From Diphasiastrum complanatum (Eukaryota > Streptophyta > Lycopodiopsida > Lycopodiales > Lycopodiaceae): a DNA stretch of 64,000 bases. Of the stretch, positions 32,422 through 43,595 are shown in pieces; the first letter of the stretch is position 1; every line of letters starts with the position of its first letter. The stretch lies in assembly GCA_029204225.1 (NCBI GenBank), contig CM055110.1, positions 1,050,675 to 1,114,674 on the forward strand, written 5' to 3'. The position numbers and the translations under genes were made by a program. Under the pieces are notes generated by a model. It searched no databases, had not been told where the DNA came from, and worked only from the letters and a program-made list of their open reading frames with translations.

Positions 32422-35400
32422 CTAGCTTGGTTCAATCATTGCTTTACTAATCACTCCAAGTGATGATCTGAACTTCATAAAAGGTGTCTTTTGAAGTGGT
32501 TTAGTAAGTAGATCAGCTACACATTCATTGCTTGGAACATGCTCCAAAGCAATCTCCTTGGCTTGCACCATTTCTCTCACAAAGTGATGGCATATCTCAA
32601 TGTGCTTAGATCTTGCATGGAAGATTGGGTTAGATGCAAGGTGTTGGGCTGATATATTGTCATTGTAGATGATTGGTGCCTCCTCTGAATCCATGATCTT
32701 TAGCTCCACCAATAATCTCGAAAGTACCTCCTTTGTAGTGGTTGTCAAAGCTTTGTACTCGGCCTCGGTTGAAGATAGAGATATAGTTTCTTGCTTTTTT
32801 GAAAGCCATGAAACCACACCTTCTCCTATGAAAGTTGAATAGGCACTTGTTGATTTCCTATCCCTCTTGTCCCCTGCAAAATCTGAATCACTAAATGCAT
32901 GAAGGTTAATCACATCTCCTCTATATAGAATCCCAAAATCCAATGTACCCGAGATGTATCTTAGAATCCTCTTAGCCTTTTTCCAATGGATATTCAATGG
33001 CTTTTGCATGGATTGGCTCAACCTACATACACTAAAGCTAAGATCTGGTCTAGTTATAGTGATCCACATTAAGGAACCTATAAGTTGCCTAAACAAAGTG
33101 ATGTCCATGAAGGATCTTTCATCATCTTCATTTGGCACTTTTACATCTTGCTCCATTGGTGTGTCAACACTTTTGCATACTTCCATCTTAAACTTCTTCA
33201 AAAGACTTTGAGCATAGTTTACTTGACTTATAAAGATAAAATCAGACCCTCTAAGTACTTCTATGCCTAAGATGAAGTGAAGACACCCTAGATCTACCAT
33301 CTTGAACTCTAAGGATAGATCTATCTTCATTTTTTCAATACCATCAACACTATTTCCACTAATGATGATGTCATCTACATAAATGAGTAAAAGTACAATA
33401 CCAACATCATCAAACTTAATGTAAAGAGTGGGATCATATTCACTTTGAACAAAAGAAAGTGAAATAAGATAGCAATGTAGTCTTGAATTCCAAGATCTCG
33501 AGGCTTGCTTCAAGCCATAGATGCTTCTTTGGAGATGGCATACTTTGTTCTCCATTCCATGCTTGATGAAACCTTGTGGCTGCTCCATATAGATATCCTC
33601 TTCCAAAAAACCATTCAAGAAAGCATTAGAGACATCCATTTGACATAGAATCCATCCAAAATGTGATGCAAGTGCAATGATTAGTCTTATTGTGACCATC
33701 TTGGCCACGGGTGCAAAAGTTTCCTCATAGTCTATCCCTCTCTCTTGAGCATAACCTTTTGCAACTAATCTTGCTTTATGATTGTTAACACTCCCATTTG
33801 CATTCAACTTAAGCTTGAAGACCCACTTGCATCCTATTACATTCCTTTGAGGTCTCTCAACAAGCAACCAAGTTTCATTCTCAATCAAGGCATCATACTC
33901 ATCCAACATAGCTTTATACCATTCTTTGGAGTTCAATGCATCTTCAACATTAGACGGTTCTTCAAAACTAGATAAAGCATAAGAAGTGGATGATATACCC
34001 TCAACTTGCTGTCCTTTGCCTTGATATGTGAGCCTTGATGGCTCCACTTTTGCCCTTGAAGATCTCCTTGGTGTGATAGGTGGGTTTGGTGCTTGCTCCT
34101 CCATGAGCTCCTCCTCAAAACCAAGATCTTGCTCCTCGGCCATCTTCTTCTTGATTGTTGGAGCACTTGAGCCTTCTTCAAGCATATGCATATGATGTTC
34201 ATCAAAGATGACATCCCTTGAAACAACAAATTTGTTCAAGGATGGGAGATAGACTTTGTAGCCCTTGCTTGAGCTTGCATATCCAAGCATGATCCCTCTT
34301 GTGGAAGATGGATCCTCCTTGGTTCTTGTTTCCAATGGCACATGCACATAACATATACACCCAAAAACTTTCAAGTGATTAAGATTGGGTTTCTTTCCAT
34401 ACAACATCTCATAAGGAGTTTTGCCTTCAATTGCTTTGCAAGACACCCTATTCATCAAGTAGTTTGCACATACAAGAGACTCACCCCAAAAGGATTTGGG
34501 CAAACAAGCATCTAATCTTAAAGCCTTAGAACATTCACATAATGTTCTATTCCTGCTTTCAGCAACTCCATTTTGTTGAGGAGTGTAAGGACAAGAAGTC
34601 TCTTTCTTGATCCCTTCCTCCTCACAAAAGGCCTTGAACTCATTGGAGATGAATTCTCCACCATTGTCACTTCTAAGAATCTTGATGCTATGATTATGAT
34701 GCTTTTCCACAAGCAACTTGAACTTTACAAAAGTATCAAATACTTGAGACTTGAAAGAAAGTAAGAACACCCAACAATATCTTGAGTAGTCATCAATGAA
34801 GGTTAAAAACATGGATGAACCTCCATTAGATTTGGTGCTAGCAATGTGCACATCCGAGTGTATGAGTTCAAGAGGATGAGATGACTTTGTGATGGAGTTA
34901 GGAAACACCTTCTTATGTGCCTTGGATAAGGCACAAGCTTCACAAACCTTGTCTTCCTTCCCAATAGACCTTGGTAGGCCTAAAACATACTCCTCCTTGA
35001 TCATAGCCTCCATGGAACCCGAGTTGACATGTCCAAGTCTTTTGTGCCATAAAGTAAAGGTAGATATCTTGCTCTTCTCGGCCAACATGACAACATTAGT
35101 ATCCACAAATGCATCCAGCTTATAAAGTTTGCCAAGTCTAGTGCCCTTAGCCACTATCTTACCCTTCTTCTTGATGAAACATTCATTTGAAGCAAAGTCA
35201 ACATTGAAACCATTGTCTACCATTTGGCCAACACTTAGTAGATTCTTTGTTATTGTAGGAATGTACAAAACACCTTCTATGTTGATCTTTTTGGAAGATC
35301 CTAAGCAAAGGGGAATGCTACCAACTCCTTCAATCTTACAAGCTTCATCATTTGCTGTATAGATAGACTTTATAGGTCCATCATAAGATAAGAGAGAAGA

Positions 35401-36384
35401 GAAAAACTCCCTTTTACTAGTCATGTGTGAACTAGCACCCGAGTCAATCCACCAAGGATCTTCTCCTTTGAAACTTGTTGAAGAAAATATGGACATCATG
35501 AGAGAGTCCTCATGTGAACTCTCCTCCTCCTCCTCTTTGCTCATGTTGGCTTGGCTTTGATCTTGCTTACTCTTGAAGCATTCCGAGGCATAATGCCCCA
35601 TCTTGCTACAATAGTAGCACTTCACCTTTGATTTGTCCTTCTTGACTTTGGTGGTTGATGGAGATGCCTTTGGGGATCCTTCTTGATCCTCAAGCTTTGT
35701 AGACTTCTTGAATGTTGATCCTTTGCCTTTGCACTTGCCTTTGCCTTTGGTGAAGAGAGCTTGGTCATCTCCACCTTGGATGGAAAGCCTATCCATCCTC
35801 TCTTGCATTTGGCTCCTTCTTGATTCCTCGGCCATGAGTGTGCCTTGGAGTTCTTCAAGTATGGGTAGCTTACCCATAATTGCATATCCCTGAACCAAAT
35901 TGTCAAATTCAAAGCTTAGTCCATTCAATATGAGTTGAACAAGCTCTTCATCCTTGATAGGGTCACCTATAAAGGCTAGCTCTTTGTTCAATTCCTTTAC
36001 TCTTAGGACAAGAGTATGTGCACTCTCTCCTTTCTTTTGATAGCTTCTATAGATTTGATTCTTCAAAGCTAACATTCTAGTTTGGTTCTTGGATTCATAG
36101 ACCTTTTGCAAAGTCTCCCAAGCATCTTGAGCTGAAGTGCAATCTCCTACCTCTCTTAAGAGTTCATTTGCAACATTCATTTTTATGCAATGTAGTGCAA
36201 CATTGCACCTCTTGATGTATTTGGCTTTTTCTTGAGGATGAATAGGTTCACCCTCCTTACCATTTACAATTTCCATCAGATCTTGCATGATCATGATAGA
36301 TTCCATTCTAACTTTCCATATGGAATAGTTAGTTTTGTTGAGCCTTTCATTAGTATCCAAAAGATATGCATTTATAGATGCCAT
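32422..36384 (-). CDS. Gag-pol polyprotein of A3 (1320 aa)
   Basis: A single uninterrupted copia polyprotein. Gag spans about residues 1-190. The CCHC knuckle is C256, C259, H264, C269. The protease active site is D314-S-G. The integrase zinc region is H447, H452, C481, C484, and its DDE triad is D511, D573, E609. Reverse transcriptase has D917 (QMDVSNAF) and Y1002-V-D-D. RNase H has D1168, E1207 and D1242. It is made as one precursor and cut by its own protease, forming particles that copy and integrate the element. Compared with A4 it lacks two residues in RNase H (KEVLSRLL for KEVLWIKRLL), a 6-bp in-frame deletion. The start is the first ATG of the frame, 800 nt after the primer-binding site. 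Confidence 0.97.
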   Translation of the reverse strand: MASINAYLLDTNERLNKTNYSIWKVRMESIMIMQDLMEIVNGKEGEPIHPQEKAKYIKRCNVALHCIKMNVANELLREVGDCTSAQDAWETLQKVYESKNQTRMLALKNQIYRSYQKKGESAHTLVLRVKELNKELAFIGDPIKDEELVQLILNGLSFEFDNLVQGYAIMGKLPILEELQGTLMAEESRRSQMQERMDRLSIQGGDDQALFTKGKGKCKGKGSTFKKSTKLEDQEGSPKASPSTTKVKKDKSKVKCYYCSKMGHYASECFKSKQDQSQANMSKEEEEESSHEDSLMMSIFSSTSFKGEDPWWIDSGASSHMTSKREFFSSLLSYDGPIKSIYTANDEACKIEGVGSIPLCLGSSKKINIEGVLYIPTITKNLLSVGQMVDNGFNVDFASNECFIKKKGKIVAKGTRLGKLYKLDAFVDTNVVMLAEKSKISTFTLWHKRLGHVNSGSMEAMIKEEYVLGLPRSIGKEDKVCEACALSKAHKKVFPNSITKSSHPLELIHSDVHIASTKSNGGSSMFLTFIDDYSRYCWVFLLSFKSQVFDTFVKFKLLVEKHHNHSIKILRSDNGGEFISNEFKAFCEEEGIKKETSCPYTPQQNGVAESRNRTLCECSKALRLDACLPKSFWGESLVCANYLMNRVSCKAIEGKTPYEMLYGKKPNLNHLKVFGCICYVHVPLETRTKEDPSSTRGIMLGYASSSKGYKVYLPSLNKFVVSRDVIFDEHHMHMLEEGSSAPTIKKKMAEEQDLGFEEELMEEQAPNPPITPRRSSRAKVEPSRLTYQGKGQQVEGISSTSYALSSFEEPSNVEDALNSKEWYKAMLDEYDALIENETWLLVERPQRNVIGCKWVFKLKLNANGSVNNHKARLVAKGYAQERGIDYEETFAPVAKMVTIRLIIALASHFGWILCQMDVSNAFLNGFLEEDIYMEQPQGFIKHGMENKVCHLQRSIYGLKQASRSWNSRLHCYLISLSFVQSEYDPTLYIKFDDVGIVLLLIYVDDIIISGNSVDGIEKMKIDLSLEFKMVDLGCLHFILGIEVLRGSDFIFISQVNYAQSLLKKFKMEVCKSVDTPMEQDVKVPNEDDERSFMDITLFRQLIGSLMWITITRPDLSFSVCRLSQSMQKPLNIHWKKAKRILRYISGTLDFGILYRGDVINLHAFSDSDFAGDKRDRKSTSAYSTFIGEGVVSWLSKKQETISLSSTEAEYKALTTTTKEVLSRLLVELKIMDSEEAPIIYNDNISAQHLASNPIFHARSKHIEICHHFVREMVQAKEIALEHVPSNECVADLLTKPLQKTPFMKFRSSLGVISKAMIEPS

Positions 36385-37182
36385 CTAGTCTCCTAATCAA
36401 GGACTTGACACAAATGAAGGTTACTTCTATTGATTTGATTGAAGGTCTACCTTATCCCACTTCTTAGGGACCTGAAAAGATCAGTAATAGAATTCCTATA
36501 AAGATCTAATAATGATCTCTAACAAAATCAAATCATAGAATACTAGAAACAATGCACTTGCTTGATTGAAGTAGACAATACTAGTAGAATTGCCCCTCTT
36601 TCTATAAAGAACATTAAAGCTTCCAAATGATCTGATCAAGAGTGAATTTCAGCAACCTAATATACTTCCAAAATCACTTGTAAAAGATCTAAATGGAACT
36701 TAATGAGGATGCAACACAATCTACTATCCAATCACAAGCAAAAAATGATCAAAATTGATGAAAAATTGATCTAATTTGGTGCATAAGTCAAGCAATGGTT
36801 GGACTGAACCTAAATCACTTTAGGAGGTGCCTACTACACCTTAGAAAAGCCTTGAAGAGTCCCCAAAACTCTGATCTTCCCTCTCCTTGAATGCTAGAAA
36901 GCCTCCTCTATGAAATCACCTCCAAAACTCGCTTAGAAATCAATGCTTGGAGCAAGCAAAACTTGCTATCTTGGTAATGTGAATTGAATTCAACTTTGAC
37001 TCTGGTTTTAGACACCTAAACACCTGCAAATGAAGTCACACAACACCAATCTCCAATGTATTTGACTCACTTTGAGTTCTAGAATCAATACTAGATGCTA
37101 AGATCCAATCTACACAAGATTTAGATCAAAAATTGTGATCAAATTGAATGAAAACCAAGGATTTAGCTCATTTCAGCCTTTA

Positions 37183-37195
37183 GACTCTGATACCA
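37183..37195 (-). other. Primer-binding site of A3
   Basis: On the minus strand TGGTATCAGAGTC adjoins the 5' LTR. It is complementary to initiator Met tRNA; A2 and A4 have C at position 12 where this copy has T. Confidence 0.9.
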
Positions 37196-37878
37196 TGTAA
37201 AAATTACAGCAAATAAGGATCCTAAAACACTTGAAATGATGAGGGAAACAATAGATTATGATTTCATAAGATTAGCACAAGTTGAACCATCAAAATCCAT
37301 CAAAAATCTATGCTTGAACCTCACTAAATGGCCCAAATCCTTGAAGAAGGCTTCACACGTGTGAAAGTACGGCCTCCCACAGTCTGAGTACTGTACACCA
37401 GACCTACATTCAATCCTATAATCATTAGTAATCACAAGTACTCAAACAATTATGAACATAGAGAGCAATTGCACCATTATGAGAGAAAAAAACATGAAAT
37501 TGCTTGATTGATTTTGGTGAGATATCATCACCTATATATACATGATCCATCACGGTTTTGGGCAGGTATGAGTAGCCCTAAACCTATCCCTAATGCTAAT
37601 TTTGGTGGATCTTTCATCCCTACCAAGTTAGGGTTGGAATCTTGGAGATCCCTCAACAATGCAAAAATTACCAAAAATAGCTCCTATTTTTTCTCCCTTG
37701 TATCTAAGCATAATTTGGACTCATTCCAAAGGTTCTAACACTTAGGTCTACTTGAGAACATCCTTATGAATGGAATCCTATGCTATTTGGCACGTGTGAC
37801 AAGCCACATCATGACCATCTAACTATTTACAAGTCATATGACCAAAACTAGTCAAGCTAGAATTGTGAATTTTTAACA
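37196..37878 (-). repeat. 5' LTR of A3
   Basis: 683 bp, nearly identical to the 3' LTR; palindrome at 37352-37365. It is followed by TSD CTAGG. Confidence 0.96.
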
Positions 37879-38090
37879 CTAGGATGCTTTGCCATTTCTA
37901 GCTTTTGTAGCTTGTTGTGCAAAGACCTTAGCCAAGTAATTTGGGAGTTTGGAACCATTCAAGATCCACTTTTTTCACAGCCTAATCTTTGCATGATTGG
38001 TCTCTGATTTCCAGTGGGCTGGAGCTGAAGGAGGCCTAGGAAGAGAATCTGTCATGTAAGTTTCTACATTTCACATTCTCATTTCACTAC
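37879..38090 (+). repeat. Family-B LTR-like segment right of A3
   Basis: The stretch from about 37915 (GTGCAAAGACCTTAGCC) to 37978 matches the later part of the B1 LTR (4957-5012), including the TCCACTTTTT block. It continues the sequence into which A3 inserted. Boundaries are not resolved. Confidence 0.55.
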
Positions 38091-39003
38091 TTGTGTATTG
38101 AATCTATGAGGAATGGTGTAATTGTGCATGTCATAGATGTTGTAGCAGTGATTATAGCTTCTTATTTCAAAAATCTTTAATGCATACTGTTTTCTTCCAT
38201 GTCTTCATAAAGAAAGATTATAGCATGCTAAAAGAACTCATAGACAGTGTACTGTTATGTCTCAGGAGAAAGTTAAATGTAGGATAGTTGTGATTTGAGG
38301 TGATGATAGTTTTAGACTCTAGCATGATTGCTAGTTTGCTCAGAGTGATTGCTTTTTGTATGAATGCATGGAAAAAGCTTTTAAGGAATGAGTGAATGTC
38401 ATGAATGAATTAAGCAAGTCAATCTCATCTCCTTGGAACATAGGAGCGAGGTTAATCTCACTGTGGTTGGAACACACTACATGAGTTAAGAACAAACCCA
38501 TTGTCGGTCTTCATCTAGAACCACAATAGTCAAGATAGCCCATTGGAACACATGGTTCTTGACTATTCACTATCAGCCATCTAGGAACCAAGATGGTTGG
38601 GGAATTGCACACTACACTTGGATAGCTCTCATGACTACTTAAAGAGAAGGGGTGTCCTTATCGAGTACTTTGGGAAAGGGTCATATAATACAACTATAAT
38701 TCACTACCTAATGACAATAAGCATCGAGAATATTTCATCCAAGCCCTCCCATAGTTCCTAATATTAAGTATACTACCACACCTTATCTGTATATCACTGT
38801 CCTTACAGGTCTGAAAATAATGTACCAACAACGGATTGTGTCCATCTTTGGTGTCGCTAGATTAGTAGAGATCCTAGCAACTCCAGAGCCCTGCATATTA
38901 CCACTGCTTGACTATGATAGGATAGGGATGTCTGTATTCTGATCCTCTTCTAGAAATGTCAATATCCCACACATGCATAGAGGTTTATGTGAATGATTAT
39001 TGA
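38091..39003. other. No gene recognised
   Basis: AT-rich DNA with no supported frame; the word TTGGAACA recurs several times between 38430 and 38560. No LTR ends or RNA genes seen. Confidence 0.45.
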
Positions 39004-39328
39004 TTGGGGAGTGTTAGTTATATTAAGAGCTTGACATGTCAGAGAAGTAGTCAACTAGTATATGGCCTACACCTCAAACCCAAGAAGTTATTGTCCCGTA
39101 GTCAGAATAATTGGATGGGCTTCAGTAGAACTGATATCACTAAACACCACCATTGGAATAGTAAGGTCTGGGGATCTAGCCATTGAAGTTGATAATGAGG
39201 GATTTAGAGTCAAAACATCCGTGTACATCAGGATGAACGATCATGGGTCTTGGTAGCAACACGCTCCATAGAAATTCAAAGTGCTATTAGGATGAGATCT
39301 GGGCCTGGATTGTTATGACTGGTTAGGA

Positions 39329-39655
39329 TTGCGAGAGCTACCTCTACCAGGTGACTTCTGCCAGTTGAGTAGAAATGGAAGGGTTTATCATTATTTCTAT
39401 TCCAGGGATCTCCATAAACATCTCCTAGTTGGAGATAGACTGTTCAGAGTTAGACATTATGCTGACTGTAGTTCCCTTGTAGTCTATGAGTTGAGTGAAG
39501 ATTCTATGTGGAAAGAGTTAGGAGGATCCTTTACCCAATATACTGAATTGCATCTAGGGCTTCCCGATCCATTGCCAGAGTATGTGTTAGAGAACTTAAA
39601 TGGTATCATCAAGAATCTGGAAGAGATCTTTGAGAAGAATACGAGAAGAAGGTAG
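39329..39655 (+). CDS. Hypothetical 108-codon ORF
   Basis: A short frame with ordinary amino-acid composition (start MRELPLPGDFCQL, end LEEIFEKNTRRR). Similar-looking text lies upstream at 39062-39256 in another frame (GDLAIEVDNEGFRVKTSVY). Together the two may be a frameshifted remnant of a longer protein spanning 39000-39655. I recognise no family, and no promoter or LTR is attached. It could be a piece of a retroelement gag or of a host gene. Confidence 0.3.
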   Translation: MRELPLPGDFCQLSRNGRVYHYFYSRDLHKHLLVGDRLFRVRHYADCSSLVVYELSEDSMWKELGGSFTQYTELHLGLPDPLPEYVLENLNGIIKNLEEIFEKNTRRR

Positions 39656-39956
39656 TTCTGGAACTTCGCAAGCGAGCAAGATATCATTAGTGCAAGTCAT
39701 GAGTTTCAAGAAGACTGAGGAAGTGAGTATAACCCTTTATAGGCTATGTCTCTAGAGGCCTGGAAAACCTCTATTAGCTATAAAGGTACGGCTTGGTCAA
39801 TAGAACATGTCAGGGATCCCCTAGTTAACTTTGTGTTTGGGACGTGTATGGCCATTCTCGTAACAGCACGACATTAAACACATAGTGGTGTTGTATCTTG
39901 TTATGTTGTTTCCCCTTAGCTTTGATCCCCTGAGTGGAAAATGTCGTAACAAAAAG
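39656..39956. other. No gene recognised
   Basis: Short gap between the hypothetical ORF and antisense gag G2; nothing supported. Confidence 0.4.
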
Positions 39957-40922
39957 CTCCACTATCTATGTACCAAGCTCCATCTTTCTTGAAAGGTGAT
40001 GAAGAAAACTTGACATTATGAGTGATCCTTCTCCATCACTTGCAGCAAAATCTTCTTCAATCTCTTTGGAGAGATTTGCTTGCTTGAGTTAGTTTTTCTT
40101 CTTGAAGCAGTTAGAGGCATAGCGCCTCTTCTTGCCACAAAAGAAACACTTCACTTTCTTCTTCTTGGTCTTTGAAGTAGAAGGATGAGATGAATCATCC
40201 TCTTCACCATCTTTGCCTCGATCCTTGGCTTTGTCTCTGTTGGATGCTTGAGAAAACTGGTTCTTACTCCTTCCTTTATGCTTGTCCTTGACAAAGAGGG
40301 CTTTGTCACTTCCACCATGCTCGAGTTTGTTCATCCTAGGAAGTTTATAACTTTGCCTAGCTTCTTCAAAAATGAGAATTCCTTGGAGAGTTTCTAAATT
40401 AGGCAACTCCTCCTTAATGGCAAAGGATTGAACAAGATTATCATAGTCATCTTTCAAGCCATTTAGAATGACTTGTACTAGCTCATCTTGGTTAATAGTA
40501 ATATCAACACAAGAAAGTCCTCTATGAAGATCTTTTACTCTCAGAACATAGTTTGATGCACTCTCCTCACTTCTTTGAAAAATTTGAAAAATCTGATTCC
40601 TAAGAGTGAGTGTTCTAGAAGTATTCTTTGCTTCATAGATGGATTTAAGTGCATCCCAATCATCTTTAGTTGTGGTGCAAGATCCTATCTCTCTCAAAAT
40701 TTCATTAGATACATTCATCTTAATGAAATGTAGAGTCATTCTAGCTCTCTTCCTGTACTTAGGTATTTCAAGATGTGCTTGAGGCTCCTCCTCAATACCA
40801 AGCACAATGTCCATAACATCCTGGAGTATCAAAATAGACTCCATTCTAAACTTCCAAATTGAGTAATTAGAAGTATTTAGTCTTTCATTTGCTTCTATGA
40901 GATATCCTCCCAAAGGTGCCAC
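39957..40922 (-). pseudogene. Copia family G gag and protease start, copy G2
   Basis: The frame 40922-40089 (277 aa) is a copia Gag: start MAPLGGYLIEANERL, YSIWKFRMES, ALHFIKMNVSNEIL, LRNQIFQIF and LVQVILNGL, then a basic tail and a zinc knuckle. The knuckle reads CFFCGKKRRYASNC: the His of CCHC is replaced by Arg. After a stop at 40089 the sequence is still alignable to copia through SLIMSSF and, after a frameshift, the protease DSGA site. It then ends at about 39957. The upstream leader continues to about 41093 and matches the leader of G1 (57685-57797). No LTR remains. Confidence 0.85.
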
Positions 40923-41225
40923 TATCTGAAGACTTCTTAGTTATTGGACAACAATATGTTTGAGCTTGTTCCGATCAGACTTAATGTTGTTGCTCTCTTT
41001 CACTATAGGTATTTTCAAGGATATGCTACCTTCCTATGTGAAAAACTTGCAACTATATTGTGAAGATTATTAAAATATTATCTTCCTATCTCGAGTTTGG
41101 GGTCATGTCCATGATAATTTCCACTAGATTTCATGTTGTACGTATAAGGAGTGTGAATTGAGCACATATCCTTCTAGTGTAGCTCGGATTTGAGTTAGAT
41201 AGGTTCAATTGTAATGACGTATAGA
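40923..41225. other. Leader of G2 and junction to F
   Basis: 40923-41093 is the antisense G-type leader, homologous to 57685-57797. The rest up to the F LTR is unassigned. Confidence 0.6.
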
Positions 41226-41788
41226 TGTTTTGATAGCATGCAAAGTCTTATTGTATGCATGCAAGCCACATGCAATTAGTGCATGCAACATGCAAAGTAG
41301 TTTCTGTGATCTGCACATGTCTAGGCAATTTAATGAGTTGACATGTAGTACATGCACCATACATGCATGCAGTTACACATGTGGATCTCTGGTAGGTGAA
41401 TTAGTTCAGTTAAGTGGACTTTCCATGCAACTCCACTGTAGGAATTCGAGTCTCTCTCATGTAGGGAAAGCTGGGCATGTTTTGCCATATTGTGAATATT
41501 GAGATTTTGGTGTTTTGGACTCATTCTCTTTCTACCTGAGTTTTCTATGTATGATTCTCTCTCTCTACCTGAGAGCAGCCTCTTTTTCCCATACTGAACA
41601 CTTAGAATTATTTTTGACATTCATTTCTCATGGTGAAGAGCTAGATTTTTTCATCAGATGTATGCCATTGTGCTCTTGCCTTATATTTTTCAAGCATATT
41701 GTTCTTTGATCAATCTTGTGCAATCACAACACCTCAGTAAGATCCTGTAGGGTGTGTGGTGAAGTTCACATGTGCTAAAAACTTCACA
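41226..41788 (+). repeat. 5' LTR of F (start tentative)
   Basis: The end ACTTCACA adjoins the primer-binding site; the start TGTTTTGATAGC is the best TG candidate. It contains several GCATGC/CATGCA words between 41238 and 41370. Confidence 0.6.
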
Positions 41789-41800
41789 TGGTATCAAAGC
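41789..41800 (+). other. Primer-binding site of F
   Basis: TGGTATCAAAGC: one mismatch to the initiator-Met-type site TGGTATCAGAGC. Confidence 0.8.
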
Positions 41801-42561
41801 TTCATGCTTTGAAGAGGTGAGGGTGTATACATCAGATCATCAATGTTTTTGCTTGCAGGAACTTGGATTGTGGAGAAGTATTCAAACTCGCTGAGAAACA
41901 AGTAATCTATGGATCATAAGTAGATCAAATCAAGGCTGATCTGATCCAGCGGAACTCTATACGGACAGAGAGCTCACACGTGTGAAATCAGCCCTCATTA
42001 ATGAGTGCTACTTCTCAAGGAATGATCCAAATTTGATGTTCTATATCTTGTGATAGGTATTGGAGAGTATAATGTGTTACTCTTGTTTCTAAATCAATTT
42101 GATTTGTCTTTAGAAGAGTTTTAGGCAATCAGAGAGTTTGAGAGGGTACTCAACTTGTGGGATATGCCAAAGTGAGTACACATCTGTCTTTTTCACCAAT
42201 TTCATCAATTTTCATTGTCAATCAAGTAGGACTGGATAGAAGTGAGTGTTCTAAGGTCTTAGACTTTTCATTTCACACATATTACTATGTTTGAGTTGAA
42301 AGTAAGTTCCTAGAGAGTTTTTCAGTACATTGAAAGTCGTGGGAGAGATAGACTTCTTGCTTGCATGTGCTTCTTCTTTTGTGACTGAAGCAAGATCCAA
42401 ATTCAAGATAGATTGATTTTTTGTATTGAGAATTTGTTCTCACATCTGTTGCTAAATTTCATAGGGTGGATCAACATCTATGTTAGATCCTAGATTGAGA
42501 TAGCAAGCAACATCCTTTCAACTCCATTTTTTTATCATTACTAGAATTTCTCACCAAGAAG

Positions 42562-43595
42562 ATGTCTTCATCCGGTTCACATTTCTTAGAGCACAGTGAG
42601 AGATTAACATCTTCCAATTATGCAATGTGGAAGATCAGAATGTAATCATTGTTTATTCTACATGATGTAATGGATATTGTGAGTGGAGCTGAAGAAGAAC
42701 CTACTACACCTATTGAAGCTGCAGCATTCCACAAAAGAACCAAAATTGCCCTTCATTTTATAAAAATGAATGCTACCAATGAAGTGTTGAGAGAGATCAG
42801 TACATGCACCACTTCCAAGGAATCTTGGGATACTCTAAAAACAATCTACGAAATCAAAAATACTTCTAGATTTCTTACACTTAGAAACCAAATATTTCTA
42901 AGTTATCATCAGGGAGTAGATGAGAGTGCTTTACCATATGTCATGAGAGTTAAGGATCTTCATCAAGAGTTAGCTGGTATTAGTGATGCTCTTAAGAACA
43001 CTGAACTTGTTCAAGTAGTCCTAAATGGACTTAGAGATTAGTATGACAATATTGTGCAGACTTATGATGTCAGAGAGGATCTTCCATCCTTGGAGACACT
43101 ACAAGGTGTTCTCATTGCTGAAGAAAGCAGGCAAGAGAACAAGATGCTGAGGATCAACAGACTTTCATTGAAAGATGGTGGAGATGACAAAGCACTCGTC
43201 ATCAGAGACAAGTCAAGAGGCAAGGGCAAAGGACAACAACACTTCAAGAAGGACAAAGCCAAAGAAGGTGGTGAGGATTAGTCCTCACAAGCTGCAACAT
43301 CCAGTGGCAAGAAGAAGCTGTCAAAGATCAAGTTTTTTTTCTGTGGCAAGAAAGGACAATATGCATCAAACTATTTCAAGAAGAAGAACCAATCTAAGCA
43401 AGCTAACCTTACTAATGAGGATGAGTGTGAGGGTGTAGAGAGTGAAAGAGAGGATTCATTAATGATGTCCACTTTTTCATCTTTCCCTTTTAGGAATGAA
43501 GAAGTCTGGTGGATAGATAGTGGGGCTAGTTCCCACATGTCTAGTCATAGGAACTCTTTCACTAATCTCATGCCATATTTCAGAATTACTGAATC
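42562..43595 (+). pseudogene. Gag and protease start of F, broken
   Basis: A copia Gag starting at the ATG at 42562 (MSSSGSHFLEHSERL) with stops at 42643-42645, 43039-43041 and 43279-43281. Recognisable blocks are ALHFIKMNATNEVL, LTLRNQIFLSY, LVQVVLNGL, PSLETLQGVLIAEE and a knuckle reading FFFCGKKGQYASNYF. In this knuckle three of the four zinc ligands are altered or lost (first Cys to Phe, His to Gln, last Cys to Tyr). The protease site DSGASSH is intact at about 43515. The homology stops abruptly near 43595. Confidence 0.88.

Larger units (their letters stand above)
31726..37878 (-). mobile_element. Complete Ty1/copia element A3 (family A), intact ORF
   Basis: A 6.15-kb element in reverse orientation with TSD CTAGG at 31721-31725 and 37879-37883. 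The LTRs at 31726-32407 (3') and 37196-37878 (5') differ by only about three changes by eye, so this is the youngest insertion in the window. The primer-binding site, leader, intact gag-pol and purine tract are all present. It interrupts B2 LTR-like sequence. Confidence 0.97.
41226..43595 (+). mobile_element. 5' part of copia element F
   Basis: A candidate 5' LTR (41226-41788) is followed by a primer-binding site, a leader of about 0.77 kb with a CTCACACGTGTGAA palindrome at 41973-41986, and a broken gag with the protease start. Similarity ends at about 43595 inside the protease. Pol and the 3' LTR are missing. Confidence 0.8.

Noticed and set aside
32954-35893. Many 60-98 codon frames antisense or out of frame within A2, A3 and A4.
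   Set aside because: They recur at the same place in each copy only because they are shadows of the gag-pol frame.
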